The notes below the pieces were generated by a model, which saw nothing but the letters and a program-made list of their open reading frames with translations, did not search any database and was not told where the DNA came from. Made by a program: the position numbers and the translations under genes. Below are positions 1-6,000 of a DNA stretch of 19,204 nucleotides, in pieces. Numbering within the stretch: position 1 is the first letter of the stretch; each line of letters begins with the position of its first letter. Where the stretch lies: NCBI GenBank assembly GCA_028678905.1, contig JAJRCO010000030.1, positions 1-19,204 of the forward strand, given 5' to 3'. This DNA is from Methanomicrobiales archaeon (GTDB lineage Archaea; Halobacteriota; Methanomicrobia; Methanomicrobiales; JACTUA01).

Positions 1-829
1 TCGGACTCATCCCTTGGGCGAGTCCCAGGAGCTCGTTAAAGTGCAGGACGGGCAATCCCCAGTATTTCCCGAATTTTTCCTTAATCTCGATCTGACCACG
101 GTCAAACTGCAGCTGACAGAAGGGACATACCTCGGTCAGTGCGTCCACACCCACCTCGTGAAGATTGATCATCTTTTCGTTGGTGATATCCAGCGAGTGG
201 GCAAGATCGTATCCTCGCACACCGCCACCGGCTCCGCAGCACTGCATTTTCTTGCGGTACTGCACCGGCTCGGCGCCCAGCGAGGAGACCAGTTCTTCGA
301 TCCACATGGGGTTTTCCGTGTCTCCCAGGTGTCGCTCCTTCTTAGGCTTGATGAGGTGGCAGCCGTAGTGAACACCAATACGGGTTCCGGTCAGAGGGCG
401 GGTCACGCTGTCCCGGACTTTGTCGGGACCGACAATCTTCGGGTCAGAGTAGAGCTCGATCAGGTGCCAGACATCGATGGTTCCCTTGAACTCCATGTCG
501 ATCTCTTTCAGCGCCTCATTTACCTTGTCACGGAGCTCATCGTCGTGCTTCAGTTTGTGGTTCACTTCCCAGATGGACTTGTAGCACCCGTTGCAGAGAA
601 GGGCAATGTCCTTGTTCATCTTCTCGGCGAGAACCAGGTTTCGTGCGGCCATCGCATACCAGATACCAAGATCGATGGAACCAAATGCGCCTGGTGCGGG
701 ACAGCAGCTCGCTCCTTCCAGGGGGAGGAGCTCGATGCCGAGCTTTCTGCTGGTCTTGATAGCGGCGGCCTCACATCCGGGGTATCGGTTGGGTGCGATA
801 CAGCCCAGGAAAAATGCATATTCATGCAT
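1..829 (-). CDS. hdrB: CoB-CoM heterodisulfide reductase subunit B (3' end missing)
   Basis: HdrB is the catalytic subunit that reduces the CoM-S-S-CoB heterodisulfide at two non-cubane [4Fe-4S] clusters. Reading the minus strand from the ATG at 829 gives 276 residues with no stop before the window edge. Both cysteine-rich CCG motifs are complete: Cys10, Cys42-Cys43, Cys79 and Cys82 (CX31CCX35CX2C), then Cys157, Cys197-Cys198, Cys235 and Cys238 (CX39CCX36CX2C). Both fit the family consensus. Full-length HdrB is about 290-300 residues, so only a short C-terminal tail should lie outside. There is no membrane segment, as expected for a cytoplasmic HdrABC-type enzyme. The start overlaps the hdrC stop by 8 bases, which implies translational coupling. 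HdrA is not in the window; it may lie beyond the left edge or elsewhere. Confidence 0.95.
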   Translation of the reverse strand, partial: MHEYAFFLGCIAPNRYPGCEAAAIKTSRKLGIELLPLEGASCCPAPGAFGSIDLGIWYAMAARNLVLAEKMNKDIALLCNGCYKSIWEVNHKLKHDDELRDKVNEALKEIDMEFKGTIDVWHLIELYSDPKIVGPDKVRDSVTRPLTGTRIGVHYGCHLIKPKKERHLGDTENPMWIEELVSSLGAEPVQYRKKMQCCGAGGGVRGYDLAHSLDITNEKMINLHEVGVDALTEVCPFCQLQFDRGQIEIKEKFGKYWGLPVLHFNELLGLAQGMSP

Positions 830-1418
830 GCTTCTCAGCCTCTGCGACAATCTTGTCAGCCTGTGCCTTCAGACCGTAATGATCGAGTAGTTTCTGGATA
901 CCGGGCAGGTACTGCTTGTAGCGATGTACCGTAGGAGGTTCCTTCTCCAGTCCCAGGCGGACCCGGGCGGCTCGGTTCACGTCATTATTGGGGACACCGT
1001 GGCCGGTCGTGTAGATCGCCTGGACGGTTTTAAGGAAGTTCACTGGGATGATCCCCCGCTGGAACGCGAAGTTACGCATCGCCATAATCGTGTCGGTGGG
1101 GGCGATGTCACGGGGGCACCGGTCGGTGCAGCTATAACAGGTGGTGCACAGCCAGAGGTCAGGGTCAGTGAGCGCTTCTTCCTCCAGCCCCATGACCGCC
1201 CGGCGCATAAACAGGCGGATGCGGTACGAGGACCGGGGTGCCGAAGGGCAGGAACCGGTGCAGGTGCCACACTGGAAGCACATGTCGGTTACGGTCCGTG
1301 CCTGGGCTTTGACTTTCTTCAGGAACTCAGGGTTGCTGTCAGTTCGATAATAATAGCGGTCCCGGAGTTTCTCTTCCATTCTGGGGTCGGAATATCCTTT
1401 GGTTTTAGCCTTTGCCAT
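822..1418 (-). CDS. hdrC: CoB-CoM heterodisulfide reductase subunit C
   Basis: HdrC relays electrons from the flavin subunit HdrA to the catalytic subunit HdrB. The 198-residue product has two classical [4Fe-4S] motifs, Cys47/50/53/57 and Cys91/94/97/101, each followed by Pro after the last Cys, as expected for HdrC. Length fits the soluble family (about 185-200 residues). The ATG at 1418 is preceded by a GAGGT Shine-Dalgarno-like sequence that overlaps the end of fwdF, and only 9 bases separate the two genes. It is followed directly by hdrB with an 8-base overlap. The protein has no membrane anchor, so it belongs to the cytoplasmic HdrABC system, not HdrDE. The order fwdG-fwdF-hdrC-hdrB suggests co-expression of the Hdr module with formylmethanofuran dehydrogenase electron carriers. 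Confidence 0.95.
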   Translation of the reverse strand: MAKAKTKGYSDPRMEEKLRDRYYYRTDSNPEFLKKVKAQARTVTDMCFQCGTCTGSCPSAPRSSYRIRLFMRRAVMGLEEEALTDPDLWLCTTCYSCTDRCPRDIAPTDTIMAMRNFAFQRGIIPVNFLKTVQAIYTTGHGVPNNDVNRAARVRLGLEKEPPTVHRYKQYLPGIQKLLDHYGLKAQADKIVAEAEKHA

Positions 1419-1427
1419 AGTGATACC

Positions 1428-2621
1428 TCACGCCTTCTCCATCATCTTGACAGCCACCTGGCCGGGCGCAACCTCTTCTCGTACTTTCGAGGTTCTCTTG
1501 GTGAAGAGTTTGTCCTTGATCTTGTTGAACAGGTCCGTCTCTTTGCCTTTGACGCGGATGCCATTTCTCTGAAGAACGATGATGTCTTCACCTGGGCAGG
1601 CGTTCACACAGGCTCCGCAATAGATACAGAAGTCCCGGTTGATGGCGATCTTTGCTTCCTGCTGGCCATGCATCTCTGCCGCCTTCGGGGGAGTGGGCAG
1701 ATAGATGGCATTCGCCGGGCAGACCTCCACACAGGTAGAGCATCCGGAAGGGCACTTCTCGGGGAAAACCTCGATCTCTCCCTGGAAATTCTTCTCTACG
1801 GTGATCGCTTCGGTCGGGCAGTTCCTTGAGCACCAGGTGCAGGTACAGCAGAGTTCGTTGTCGATGGTGACCTTGCCTTCCAGCTTGTCGCTGATCATCT
1901 CCCGCTCTACGGTGATGCATTCCTCCGGGCAGGCCTCCACGCACACCTTGCAGGCGTCGCACTTGGCCTCATCCCAGGGTAGGCCGGTCTTTGCATCGCT
2001 GACCGCCTCTACTTTTCCCGTCTCCGCGGTGTAGGCCTTTCTCTTCACCGTGATGGCGGGGCAAAGAGATCCACAGATACCACAGGCCGTACACTTTTCC
2101 ATGTCCACCTTGAAGTTGACTTTGGATTTGATCCCTTCCTGGCGGGCTTTACCTCCCTTGGCCGAACCTTCGAAGAGGTCCACGCTGCGGACGATCGCAT
2201 CCCGGGGACAGACCTCCTCGCAGATGGTGCAGCGGATGCATTTTTCATCATCGATGACCGAGACCTGGTCATACTCTGGGAAACCCTCCTTTTCGAGAAT
2301 AGGGTACCTCTCTTCGCCGTCGATGGTGAGGGTGAGCGCACTAAACGGGCACATGGTCGGGCACACCCCGCAGTATGAGCACTTCATTTCATCGACATCG
2401 ATCGGAGCGCCGTATCCGACGGCCCCTCTGCGTACGGCTCCTACCAGTCCCAGCTTGATTGCTTCTTCCGGGCAGGCTTCCACACAGATGCCACAGGCGG
2501 TACACACTTCCGCGTTCACGATAAGCCGGTTGGTCTGCTGAAGCAGTTTCTGCTCCATGACGACCACCTTACCATCGCGCTGATATTCCACATGTTTGGA
2601 GAATTTAGGGTACAGTGTCAT
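1428..2621 (-). CDS. fwdF: Polyferredoxin with eight [4Fe-4S] motifs, FwdF/FmdF type
   Basis: This 397-residue protein is an electron wire. It contains eight CX2-3CX2CX3CP motifs, beginning at Cys40, Cys81, Cys128, Cys177, Cys221, Cys258, Cys290 and Cys332. The seventh is the CX3CX2CX3C variant. Eight clusters is the number in FwdF, the polyferredoxin of tungsten/molybdenum formylmethanofuran dehydrogenase, which carries low-potential electrons for CO2 reduction to formylmethanofuran. A basic tail of about 45 residues follows the last cluster, so it is somewhat longer than the roughly 350-residue FwdF I know. The flanking two-cluster ferredoxin (fwdG-like) and divergent ftr support this call. 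The main alternative is an MvhB-type polyferredoxin, which normally has more clusters and sits with mvh hydrogenase genes, absent here. The start is the ATG at 2621; Met22 is a possible internal alternative. Confidence 0.82.
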   Translation of the reverse strand: MTLYPKFSKHVEYQRDGKVVVMEQKLLQQTNRLIVNAEVCTACGICVEACPEEAIKLGLVGAVRRGAVGYGAPIDVDEMKCSYCGVCPTMCPFSALTLTIDGEERYPILEKEGFPEYDQVSVIDDEKCIRCTICEEVCPRDAIVRSVDLFEGSAKGGKARQEGIKSKVNFKVDMEKCTACGICGSLCPAITVKRKAYTAETGKVEAVSDAKTGLPWDEAKCDACKVCVEACPEECITVEREMISDKLEGKVTIDNELCCTCTWCSRNCPTEAITVEKNFQGEIEVFPEKCPSGCSTCVEVCPANAIYLPTPPKAAEMHGQQEAKIAINRDFCIYCGACVNACPGEDIIVLQRNGIRVKGKETDLFNKIKDKLFTKRTSKVREEVAPGQVAVKMMEKA

Positions 2622-2630
2622 GGTTAACTC

Positions 2631-2909
2631 TCACTCCGTTGCTCCCGATTCCTGAGGTTTGGACCTGATCTCCCAGGGCCCCACCAGTTTAATCACGCCG
2701 TAGGGACATGCCTCAACGCACACTCCGCAACCTGCGCAGAGCTCCGATTTAAAGTCGAGAATGATGGCTTTTCCATCCTTGACCTTGTAGATCTTGTCTT
2801 TGGTGACCGGATCTACGGTATGAAGCTCCAGTGCATTGACCGGGCACGCAATAACGCAGTTATTGCAGCCGGTACAGCGATCCAAGTTGATATGCACTGC
2901 GAATGCCAT
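2631..2909 (-). CDS. fwdG: Two-cluster ferredoxin, FwdG/FmdG type
   Basis: This is a small ferredoxin of 92 residues with two [4Fe-4S] motifs, Cys12/15/18/22 and Cys58/61/64/68. They are separated by a 35-residue linker with a Lys/Asp-rich hairpin, so the protein is not the minimal 55-residue clostridial form. Size and position directly before an eight-cluster polyferredoxin match FwdG, which connects the FwdB active-site subunit to FwdF in formylmethanofuran dehydrogenase. I chose the ATG at 2909 because GGTG lies about 9 bases before it and it gives the MAFAVHINLD N-terminus. An in-frame GTG at 2921 would add four residues but has no evident ribosome binding site. It is first in the operon, and fwdF follows after 9 bases. 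The catalytic fwdABCD genes are not in the window. Confidence 0.8.
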   Translation of the reverse strand: MAFAVHINLDRCTGCNNCVIACPVNALELHTVDPVTKDKIYKVKDGKAIILDFKSELCAGCGVCVEACPYGVIKLVGPWEIRSKPQESGATE

Positions 2910-2930
2910 GCTATCACGCACCAGATTCCA

Positions 2931-2946
2931 TCGATTTTAAAATCGA
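2931..2946. promoter_or_regulatory. Perfect 16-bp palindrome, candidate operator of the fwdG operon
   Basis: TCGATTTTAAAATCGA is identical to its own reverse complement over all 16 bases. Its near edge is 22 bases upstream of the fwdG ATG and just downstream of the start site expected from the TATA-like box at 2971-2978. Such a site suits a dimeric repressor or, less well, an RNA hairpin with a TTAA loop. Function is inferred. Confidence 0.45.
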
Positions 2947-2970
2947 CTACAAAAAAATGAGTTCCGTCAT

Positions 2971-2978
2971 TAAATAAA
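2971..2978 (-). promoter_or_regulatory. TATA-like box for the fwdG-fwdF-hdrC-hdrB operon
   Basis: On the minus strand this reads TTTATTTA within an AT-rich tract. Placing the start about 25 bases downstream gives transcription from near 2948 and a leader of roughly 40 bases before fwdG. It is the best box I see on this strand between the divergent genes, but it is not a perfect consensus. Confidence 0.4.
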
Positions 2979-3002
2979 CCTTCTGAAATAACGAAATTAA
3001 CC

Positions 3003-3010
3003 TTATAATA
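3003..3010 (+). promoter_or_regulatory. TATA-like box for ftr
   Basis: TTATAATA lies 112 bases before the chosen ftr start. A start site near 3035 would give a leader of about 85 bases, long for an archaeal mRNA. AT-rich alternatives closer to the gene (around 3057-3065 and 3074-3082) cannot be excluded. Confidence 0.35.
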
Positions 3011-3109
3011 TGTACTTTTGTGACATATCAATGGGTTTTCTGCACACCCTTTTACCATACTAAAATGAGAAGATTATTCTTATCACATTACCGATCTTTT
3101 CAGGAATCT

Positions 3110-3115
3110 GAGGTG
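3110..3115 (+). promoter_or_regulatory. Ribosome binding site that fixes the ftr start
   Basis: GAGGTG ends 6 bases before the GTG at 3122 and complements the 3' end of archaeal 16S rRNA. It favours this start over upstream in-frame codons, one of which would add 34 residues. Confidence 0.75.
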
Positions 3116-3121
3116 TTTGAT

Positions 3122-4015
3122 GTGGAGATAAACGGTGTAACTATTGATGATACCTTTGCAGAGGCATTCCCCTGCTGGTGTTCGATGGCGGTGATCACCG
3201 CGGTGACCAAGACCTGGGCCCATAAGATCGCGATGGAGGCGACCGGATTCGCCACCTCCTGTATCGGCTGTGCGGCGGAGGCAGGAATCGATTTCTATGT
3301 CCCCACCGACAGAACCCCGGACTGGCGTCCCGGTTATGCGATCATGATCTGCAACCCGAGCAAGAAGAAGCTGAAAGAGCAGATGGTGGAACGCCTCGCC
3401 GAGTGTGTCCTGACCGCCCCCACGGCAGCAGTGTATAACGGCCTGCCCAAGGCAGAAGAGAAGATCCCGGTGAAGCTGCACTTCTTTGGCGACGGATACG
3501 AGCATCCGGTCAAAGTGCAGGAACGCGACTGTTGGGCGATCCCCATCATGGGCGGTGAATTCATCTGTGAGGAGGAGTATGGGATCGTCAAGGGAGTCGC
3601 CGGCGGTAACTTCCTGGTGATGTCCGATAACTCGATGTCCGCCCTGATGGGTGCCGAGGCTGCGGTGGAGGCGATCGACGAACTGGAGGGTGCCATCACT
3701 TCCTTCCCGGGTGGAATCGTGGCGAGCGGCTCCAAGGTGGGCAGCCACAAGTACAAGTTCATGAACGCCAGCACCAACGAAGAGTACGCCCCCACTATCA
3801 AGGACAAGGTGCCCAACACCAAGATCCCTCCCGGCATCAACGCGGTATTTGAGATCGTGATCGACGGATTGGACATCCATTACGTGAAGAAGGCGATGAT
3901 GGAAGGAATCGAGGCGGCCTGCGGGGTTCCCGGCGTAAAGATGATCAGCGCCGGCAACTATGGAGGAAAACTGGGGCCGTTCCAGATCCGGCTCCACGAT
4001 CTCTTCAAGATCTAA
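3122..4015 (+). CDS. ftr: Formylmethanofuran:tetrahydromethanopterin formyltransferase
   Basis: Ftr moves the formyl group from formylmethanofuran to tetrahydromethanopterin, the second step of CO2 reduction to methane, in the cytoplasm. The product from the GTG at 3122 has 297 residues, the usual length of the family, and begins MEINGVTIDDTFAEAFPCW, the characteristic N-terminus. The conserved stretch AMEATGFATSCIGC follows around residues 37-50, and the C-terminus (KLGPFQIRLHDLF) is also typical. The open frame extends 34 codons further upstream, but that part is unrelated in character and lies in the AT-rich divergent promoter region. A GAGGTG site supports the GTG. It is transcribed divergently from fwdG-fwdF-hdrC-hdrB and followed by a T-tract, so it looks monocistronic. 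Confidence 0.96.
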   Translation: MEINGVTIDDTFAEAFPCWCSMAVITAVTKTWAHKIAMEATGFATSCIGCAAEAGIDFYVPTDRTPDWRPGYAIMICNPSKKKLKEQMVERLAECVLTAPTAAVYNGLPKAEEKIPVKLHFFGDGYEHPVKVQERDCWAIPIMGGEFICEEEYGIVKGVAGGNFLVMSDNSMSALMGAEAAVEAIDELEGAITSFPGGIVASGSKVGSHKYKFMNASTNEEYAPTIKDKVPNTKIPPGINAVFEIVIDGLDIHYVKKAMMEGIEAACGVPGVKMISAGNYGGKLGPFQIRLHDLFKI

Positions 4016-4017
4016 TC

Positions 4018-4024
4018 TTTTTTT
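4018..4024 (+). terminator. T-tract terminator after ftr
   Basis: A run of seven T begins two bases after the ftr stop codon. Archaeal RNA polymerase terminates at such T-rich tracts without needing a hairpin, and a new promoter follows about 50 bases later. Confidence 0.6.
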
Positions 4025-4070
4025 CGACGGTTAATTCCCGTTTTCCCCCGGTGAAAGGGGTACGTATTGC

Positions 4071-4078
4071 TTATATAG
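4071..4078 (+). promoter_or_regulatory. TATA box of the eight-gene mmp11-aks operon
   Basis: TTATATAG is a near-consensus archaeal TATA box. It predicts transcription from about 4100, giving a leader of roughly 55 bases before the ATG at 4157. No other convincing promoter is visible before 11825, consistent with one long transcript. Confidence 0.7.
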
Positions 4079-4097
4079 GGGCACGAGTTATTTTTGT

Positions 4098-4114
4098 TAA
4101 CGATTATTTCGTTA
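4098..4114. repeat. Inverted repeat at the predicted start site of the aks operon
   Basis: TAACGA, a 5-base spacer, then TCGTTA form a 6-bp inverted repeat over the expected start of transcription. It may act as an operator or as a leader hairpin. The 11-mer ATTTCGTTATT at 4106-4116 recurs on the opposite strand at 2987-2997 in the fwdG/ftr promoter region. Confidence 0.4.
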
Positions 4115-4156
4115 TTAAAATTTCTACCAGACTCCGGTACACGAAGACTGACGATT

Positions 4157-5044
4157 ATGGATCCTCTGGCCGACCCCTACACCATCACTTATCCGCAGAT
4201 CGCGGCGCTCACCGACCGGAAAGGAACCCGGATGGAGCTGATCGAGTTTTTCGACTGCGTGGGCGGTGCAATGTGGGCGCAGCATCACTATGCCCGCAGT
4301 CCGCTCGTTCGCAGCGCCCGCTGCGTGGGAAGCACCATGCGATATCTGCTGGATCCCGGCGAGGTTACGCTGGAGCTCTCCGGCTCCCGCTTTCCGGCCG
4401 GTATCTCCGGAGCCCAGGTGATGGAACAGGAGATCCAGATCACCTATTTGGGAATGGGGGGCGGAGGCGTGGGTGCAAGTATCTGCCGGGCGAAGGCACC
4501 AGGAGTGACCCGCTGCCGTTACGACGAAAGCGGTGGGGGTCGTCTGGCCGGCGCTTCGATCTGGCTTCCCCGCCGGGAAAGGGTGCTTATCGGAGTAGAC
4601 GATACCGATACCCCCGAAGCGGGGGCGACTTGGACCCTCGCACATAATCTGGCCCGGGCAGTGGAGGACGAACAGAGTCGCTATATCTCCCATACCATCG
4701 TACAGCTATTCCCGGTGTCGTTCCGGACCAAGAACTGCGTAAGCACAGTCTGTGAATTTGCCTCTTCGGACGTCGACGGACTGGTCGCACGGTTCAGGAA
4801 GCTCCTGGAAAAATACACACTTTCGCCACACACCGGCATGGCCGTATACCAGGGGTTCGATCCGACCCCGCTCGAGGAATTTGGGTGGAGGGCGAAGCGG
4901 GGACAGGTCAGCGAGGGAGATCTGCTCGGAATAACGGATCCGGACCTGTCTGTCCCTCTCCCCGGGAGAGGCAAAGTGGGAGCAGTGGCCGCGATTCCTT
5001 TCTACACGCGTTTCCAGGAGGCGCTACAATTATGCAGTGGCTGA
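4157..5044 (+). CDS. Methanogenesis marker protein 11-like, TiaS-related domain
   Basis: The 295-residue product resembles methanogenesis marker protein 11, a family restricted to methanogens and without an established function. It has a glycine-rich GGGGVG at 101-106, a DDTD motif at 148-151 in the context LIGVDDTDTPEAGATW, and RTKNCVST at 190-197. DDTD and the following region are shared with TiaS, the tRNA-Ile2 agmatinylcytidine synthetase, so an ATP-dependent activity is plausible but not shown. I chose the ATG at 4157 because the frame upstream opens only with a TTG that lies before the predicted transcription start. No strong ribosome binding site precedes it, and Met26 (4232) is an alternative. 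It is first in the operon and overlaps the radical SAM gene by 13 bases. Confidence 0.75.
   Translation: MDPLADPYTITYPQIAALTDRKGTRMELIEFFDCVGGAMWAQHHYARSPLVRSARCVGSTMRYLLDPGEVTLELSGSRFPAGISGAQVMEQEIQITYLGMGGGGVGASICRAKAPGVTRCRYDESGGGRLAGASIWLPRRERVLIGVDDTDTPEAGATWTLAHNLARAVEDEQSRYISHTIVQLFPVSFRTKNCVSTVCEFASSDVDGLVARFRKLLEKYTLSPHTGMAVYQGFDPTPLEEFGWRAKRGQVSEGDLLGITDPDLSVPLPGRGKVGAVAAIPFYTRFQEALQLCSG
5016..5021 (+). promoter_or_regulatory. Ribosome binding site fixing the radical SAM gene start
   Basis: AGGAGG lies 10 bases before the ATG at 5032, inside the end of the preceding gene. It supports this internal start over an open frame that extends 49 codons upstream in another frame of the mmp11-like gene. 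Confidence 0.7.
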
Positions 5045-6000
5045 AACTGAAGGCAATCCTCTTGGAGGCAGGCGGGGTCCGGCTGGAAGGGAAGCCGGTG
5101 GATAAATATCTCGCCCGCTCCACGGCCGGCCCCGGTGCGGGAGGCCCGGGATCGGTCTTCTTTACCACCGGGAAGGGAAGGGTCCGCCTTTCCCTGCGTC
5201 CAGATAGCCCGATCTCCCTCCTTCACAGGGGAGACGGCCGGGTGACCCTCCAGATGGGCAGTGAAAAGGTGGAGGGAAGACTGGAGAAGGTAGCCCTGCA
5301 CTGCCCCCGCCAGGCTTATCTCACCATCAGCGAAGGGTGCATATACGGGTGCCGTTATTGCCAGGTTCCTGCGCAGCAAAACCGAGTAAAGACGGTGGAG
5401 GAGATGGTATCATTGATCCGTTCTGTCGCGGATCGCATCGATGCGATCGCGATCACCAGCGGGGTCACCGAGAGCCCTGGTGAGGAAGAACGGATCACCC
5501 TTGCCTTGGTACAGCGGGTCCGACCTCTCGGGATTCCCATTGGGGTCTCCATCTATCCCACCAGAGAGACTCCCGCACGTCTCTACGAGGCCAGGGTTGA
5601 CGAGGTGAAATTCAACCTAGAGACCGCGACCGAAGCGCTGTTCCGGGAGATGTGCCCCGGCCTGGACCGTCATCTGATCCAGGAGGTGCTGGACCGTTCG
5701 GTCATCCTGTTCGGGAGAAACCATGTGTTCAGCAACGTGATTGTAGGGCTGGGGGAGTCCGATACGGAGATGGAGGAGTGCATGCAGGATCTTGCTGGTC
5801 GGGGGGTAATCCCGGTGCTGCGCCCCCTTCAGCCGGCCGCAGCGATTGTACAGTACCCACGGCCTTCCGCAAAACGGTTGCTCCATCTCTTCCGGCGGGA
5901 GCAGGAAATCCTGGAAAAAGCCGGCCTGGATCCAGGGCAGGCCCTCACCATGTGCGTCTCCTGCACCGGCTGTGATCTGGTGCCCGGGAGGGATGTATGA
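5032..6000 (+). CDS. Radical SAM protein of the BioB/HydE/PylB-like type, function unknown
   Basis: This is a radical S-adenosylmethionine enzyme of 322 residues. The cluster motif is Cys103-X3-Cys107-X2-Cys110 in EGCIYGCRYCQVP. Later segments, VKFNLETAT (192-200), NVIVGLGESDTEMEE (235-249) and VLRPLQP (262-268), look like the (beta/alpha) barrel of biotin synthase, HydE and PylB. The C-terminus has a second motif Cys308-X2-Cys311-X2-Cys314, suggesting an auxiliary iron-sulfur cluster or metal site. About 100 residues precede the radical SAM motif and I do not recognise them as a domain. It overlaps the mmp11-like gene by 13 bases and the IorA-like gene by 4. Context within the coenzyme B operon suggests cofactor biosynthesis, but the substrate cannot be read from sequence. 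It is not Hmd cofactor enzyme HmdB, which has a CX5CX2C motif. Confidence 0.85.
   Translation: MQWLKLKAILLEAGGVRLEGKPVDKYLARSTAGPGAGGPGSVFFTTGKGRVRLSLRPDSPISLLHRGDGRVTLQMGSEKVEGRLEKVALHCPRQAYLTISEGCIYGCRYCQVPAQQNRVKTVEEMVSLIRSVADRIDAIAITSGVTESPGEEERITLALVQRVRPLGIPIGVSIYPTRETPARLYEARVDEVKFNLETATEALFREMCPGLDRHLIQEVLDRSVILFGRNHVFSNVIVGLGESDTEMEECMQDLAGRGVIPVLRPLQPAAAIVQYPRPSAKRLLHLFRREQEILEKAGLDPGQALTMCVSCTGCDLVPGRDV

Noticed and set aside
14..934. A 306-codon plus-strand open frame at the left edge
   Set aside because: The minus strand here encodes HdrB with all ten cluster cysteines; the plus-strand frame is its complement.
1428..2621. MvhB-type hydrogenase polyferredoxin
   Set aside because: There are eight clusters, a fwdG-like gene immediately before it and ftr opposite; no hydrogenase gene is present.
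3020..3121. A 34-residue N-terminal extension of Ftr
   Set aside because: The GTG at 3122 has an ideal GAGGTG site and gives the family length of 297 residues and its usual N-terminus.
3083..3997. A 304-codon minus-strand open frame
   Set aside because: It is the complement of ftr, which has full length and family motifs.
4094..4156. An N-terminal extension of the mmp11-like protein from a TTG at 4094
   Set aside because: It would start before the transcription start predicted by the TATA box, uses a rare start codon, and reads through the AT-rich leader.
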